From: Variovorax sp. EL159
Lineage (GTDB): Bacteria; Pseudomonadota; Gammaproteobacteria; Burkholderiales; Burkholderiaceae_C
Assembly: GCF_900100965.1 (NCBI RefSeq)
Contig: NZ_FMUJ01000005.1
Location: 248,001 to 312,000, forward strand
DNA: 64,000 bases
Reading direction: 5' to 3'
Numbering within the stretch: the stretch's first letter is position 1; each line of letters opens with the position of its first letter. Below the pieces are notes generated by a model, which saw only the letters and a list, made by a program, of their open reading frames with translations, was not told where the DNA came from and made no database searches. This document shows, piece by piece, positions 61,989 through 64,000 of the stretch. The position numbers were made by a program, and so were the translations under genes.

Positions 61989-63431
61989 TCAAACCAATAC
62001 CGGGGGACGTTGGGCGCCCCAGCCACATGCCTGGTCATACGCATGCCCCAGCCGCAGCACTTCGAGATCCGAATGGATCGGCCCCGCAAGCTGCAAGCCC
62101 ATCGGCAGGCCGCCTTCGCCGAAGCCGGCTCGCACATTCAGCGTCGGCAACCCCGCCAGCGTGAACGGCGTGACGATCTCCATCCAGCGGTGGTACGTGT
62201 CGCTCCGCACGCCATTCACCTCGGCCGGCCAATGCAGGTCCGCGTCGAACGGAAACACCTGCGCGGTCGGTGCCACGACGAAGTCGAAGCGCTCGAACAG
62301 CGCAAGAAATGCGCGGTACACGTTCGATCGATAGTGCGAGGCCTGGTACAGCGAGGCCGCATCCAGATGCCGGCTCTGCTCGATCTCCCATTGCGCCTCG
62401 GGCTTGAGCTGCGCGAACAGCTTCGGATCGCTCAGGTAGGCGCCCAGCTTGCCGCCCACCAGCAGTTGCCGCAGACGCAGCCAGGCGCTCCAGTTGTGCT
62501 CGCGCGGCACGTCGAGCGTGCAGGGCTCGACCTCGCAGCCGATGGCGCGGAAGGTGTCGAGCGCCTTCTCGCCGAGTTCGCGCACGCCGGGCGCCAGCGG
62601 CAGGTCGGGCCAGACGCTGCCGAGCCAGCCGATGCGCAGGCCCTTGCCGTCGCCGTCGAGCTGCAGCGCATCGGGCGAGGGCAGGGCGTGGGGCGACGAC
62701 AGCGGCACGCGGCCGTCGAAGCCGGCCTGCACCGCGAGCAGCCGCGCCGTGTCTTCCACCGTGCGGGCCATCGGGCCTTCGCAGCCCAGTTGCTGGAAGA
62801 ACAGCTCCTGCTCGGGGTCGCCGGGCACGCGTCCGCGCGAAGGCCGCATGCCGATCACGTTGTTGAAGGCAGCGGGGTTGCGCAGCGATCCCATCATGTC
62901 GCTGCCGTCGGCCACCGGCAGCATGCCCAGGGCCAGTGCCACGGCCGCGCCGCCGCTGCTGCCGCCCGCGCTGCGGTCGTGCGCGTAGGCATTGCGGGTG
63001 GTGCCGAAGACGGTGTTGTAGGTGTGCGAGCCCAGGCCGAATTCGGGCGTGTTGGTCTTGCCGATGACGATGGCGCCAGCCGCGCGCATGCGGGCCACGT
63101 GCAGGCTGTCGGTGCGTGCCGGCGAGCGCGGCGACAGCGGCGAGCCCATCGAGGTCGGCAGGCCGGCGGCGTGGCTCAGGTCTTTCACCGCCAGCGGAAA
63201 GCCGTGCATCCAGCCGCGCCGTTCGCCGCGCGCCAGTTCGGCGTCGCGCTCGCCGGCCTCGGCCAGCAGCTGCGCCGGCTCGCGCAGGGAGACGATGGCG
63301 TTGAAGCGCGGGTTCAGCGCCTCGATGCGGGCCAGCGAGGCCTGCATCACTTCTTGGCAGGACACGTCGCGCGCGGCGATGCGGCGCGAAAGTTCGGTGG
63401 CGCTGAGTTCGAGCAGGTCGGCTGAAGGCAT
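61989..63431 (-). CDS. amidase (amidase signature family)
   Basis: A 480-residue Ser-cisSer-Lys amidase. The catalytic Lys is in FPLAVKDLSHAAG, the cis-Ser/Ser in the RSAGGSSGGAAVALALG segment. The family variant here reads ADGSDMMGSLRNPAAFNNV. Substrates may be aryl or aliphatic amides, and similar proteins are often just called amidases. ATG 63431 (MPSADLL) is chosen because the longer frame upstream crosses into the divergent LysR gene. It is divergent from that LysR gene over 60 bases. Confidence 0.9.
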   Translation of the reverse strand: MPSADLLELSATELSRRIAARDVSCQEVMQASLARIEALNPRFNAIVSLREPAQLLAEAGERDAELARGERRGWMHGFPLAVKDLSHAAGLPTSMGSPLSPRSPARTDSLHVARMRAAGAIVIGKTNTPEFGLGSHTYNTVFGTTRNAYAHDRSAGGSSGGAAVALALGMLPVADGSDMMGSLRNPAAFNNVIGMRPSRGRVPGDPEQELFFQQLGCEGPMARTVEDTARLLAVQAGFDGRVPLSSPHALPSPDALQLDGDGKGLRIGWLGSVWPDLPLAPGVRELGEKALDTFRAIGCEVEPCTLDVPREHNWSAWLRLRQLLVGGKLGAYLSDPKLFAQLKPEAQWEIEQSRHLDAASLYQASHYRSNVYRAFLALFERFDFVVAPTAQVFPFDADLHWPAEVNGVRSDTYHRWMEIVTPFTLAGLPTLNVRAGFGEGGLPMGLQLAGPIHSDLEVLRLGHAYDQACGWGAQRPPVLV

Positions 63432-63491
63432 GGCGAGTGCGGGAAAAGGAGGGGCGCCCAGTATGGCGCGGCGCTCGCATAATCGCCGCGT

Positions 63492-64000
63492 ATGGAAACA
63501 AAGTGGCTCGAAGACTTCATCAGTTTGGCGGAAACCCGCAGCTTCAGCCGCTCGGCCCAATTGAGGCATGTGACGCAGCCGGCGTTCTCGCGCCGCATCC
63601 AGGCGCTCGAAGGCTGGGCCGGCACCGACCTGGTCGATCGCAGCTCCTACCCCACGCGCCTGACGCCCGCGGGCCAGACGCTCTACAGCCAGGCCATCGA
63701 GATGCTGCAGTCGCTGCAGAGCACCCGGGCCATGCTGCGCGGCCATTCAGCCGCCGGGCAGGACGTGATCGAGATTGCCGTGCCGCACACGCTGGCCTTC
63801 ACCTTCTTCCCCTCGTGGGTGACCAGCCTGCGCGAGCATTTCGGGCCGATCAAGAGCCGGCTCATCGCGCTCAACGTGCACGACGCGGTGCTGCGGCTGG
63901 TCGAAGGCAGTTGCGACCTGCTGATCGCCTACCACCACCCCTCGCAGCCGCTGCAGCTCGATGCCAACAAGTACGAGATGGTCAGCCTCGGCGAGGAAAC
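63492..64000 (+). CDS. LysR-family transcriptional regulator, 3' truncated by window edge
   Basis: The frame is open from ATG 63492 to the window end (about 169 residues). The HTH is METKWLEDFISLAETRSFSR followed by SAQLRHVTQPAFSRRIQALE, then RLTPAGQTLYSQA; the start of the effector domain is visible (VIEIAVPHTLAFTFFPSW). It probably controls the divergent amidase gene. The C-terminal part is not in the window. Confidence 0.9.
   Translation, partial: METKWLEDFISLAETRSFSRSAQLRHVTQPAFSRRIQALEGWAGTDLVDRSSYPTRLTPAGQTLYSQAIEMLQSLQSTRAMLRGHSAAGQDVIEIAVPHTLAFTFFPSWVTSLREHFGPIKSRLIALNVHDAVLRLVEGSCDLLIAYHHPSQPLQLDANKYEMVSLGEE

Noticed and set aside
1..64000. CRISPR arrays, tRNA or rRNA genes, complete insertion sequences, prophage or toxin-antitoxin genes
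   Set aside because: None was recognised: no direct-repeat arrays, no cloverleaf-like intergenic segments, and no transposase or integrase motifs.

Overview
The window is a high-GC chromosomal segment of a betaproteobacterium, most likely a Comamonadaceae member close to Variovorax. The reasons are the dense, high-GC, ATGA-overlapping gene style, the argB-slmA pair, DUF1326/DUF2182 genes, an orphan TRAP DctP protein, and small hairpin repeats of the kind common in that family. The family assignment is inference from gene content and style; no rRNA or tRNA gene is present to confirm it.

About 1-29.9 kb is a surface polysaccharide (O-antigen type) locus. It begins with a truncated rfbD, then rfbA and rfbC (dTDP-L-rhamnose). 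Next comes a block of visibly lower GC (about 2.6-8.1 kb) with galE, a coiled-coil methyltransferase, a GT2-GT4 fusion and a GT4 enzyme. A leftward operon (14.6-8.2 kb) encodes an FkbM methyltransferase with a coiled-coil tail, a 1064-residue multi-module glycosyltransferase, gmd and rmd (GDP-D-rhamnose). A lone 719-residue glycosyltransferase faces a leftward manC-wzm-wzt operon (GDP-mannose supply and ABC export). Four overlapping rightward GT2 genes follow (20.0-26.0 kb). Then come a leftward GT2 plus acyltransferase pair and a WecA/MraY-type initiating phosphoglycosyltransferase. The picture is an ABC-transporter-dependent glycan rich in D- and L-rhamnose and/or mannose, acylated and possibly methylated. 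No Wzx or Wzy was seen.

About 30-35.7 kb carries argB, slmA, a catalase with a possible OxyR half-operator, and a tightly overlapping DUF1326-DUF2182-EamA operon. The first two of these are cysteine-motif proteins of unknown role.

About 35.7-44.5 kb is a sugar-acid catabolic island arranged around a FadR-type GntR regulator with a perfect 9-bp inverted repeat upstream. Leftward: regulator, UxaA/GarD-like dehydratase, SMP-30 lactonase and Ldh-family dehydrogenase. Rightward: two SDRs, an FAH-family hydrolase, a DctP solute receptor and an AraC regulator. This set fits a non-phosphorylative route: lactone, sugar acid, 2-keto-3-deoxy acid, 2,4-diketo acid, then pyruvate plus a hydroxy acid.

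About 44.5-57.2 kb holds a LysR/SDR pair and then a fatty-acid beta-oxidation cluster: TetR regulator, acyl-CoA dehydrogenase, DUF2147 protein, FadB-like fusion, thiolase, hydrolase, thioesterase, SDR, GST-kappa/DsbA-like isomerase and enoyl-CoA hydratase. The last part (57.3-64 kb) has a Tat-exported ABC receptor, a YciA-like thioesterase, an Atm1-type ABC exporter, a 2-hydroxyacid dehydrogenase, a REP-like double hairpin, an amidase, and a LysR gene cut by the window end.
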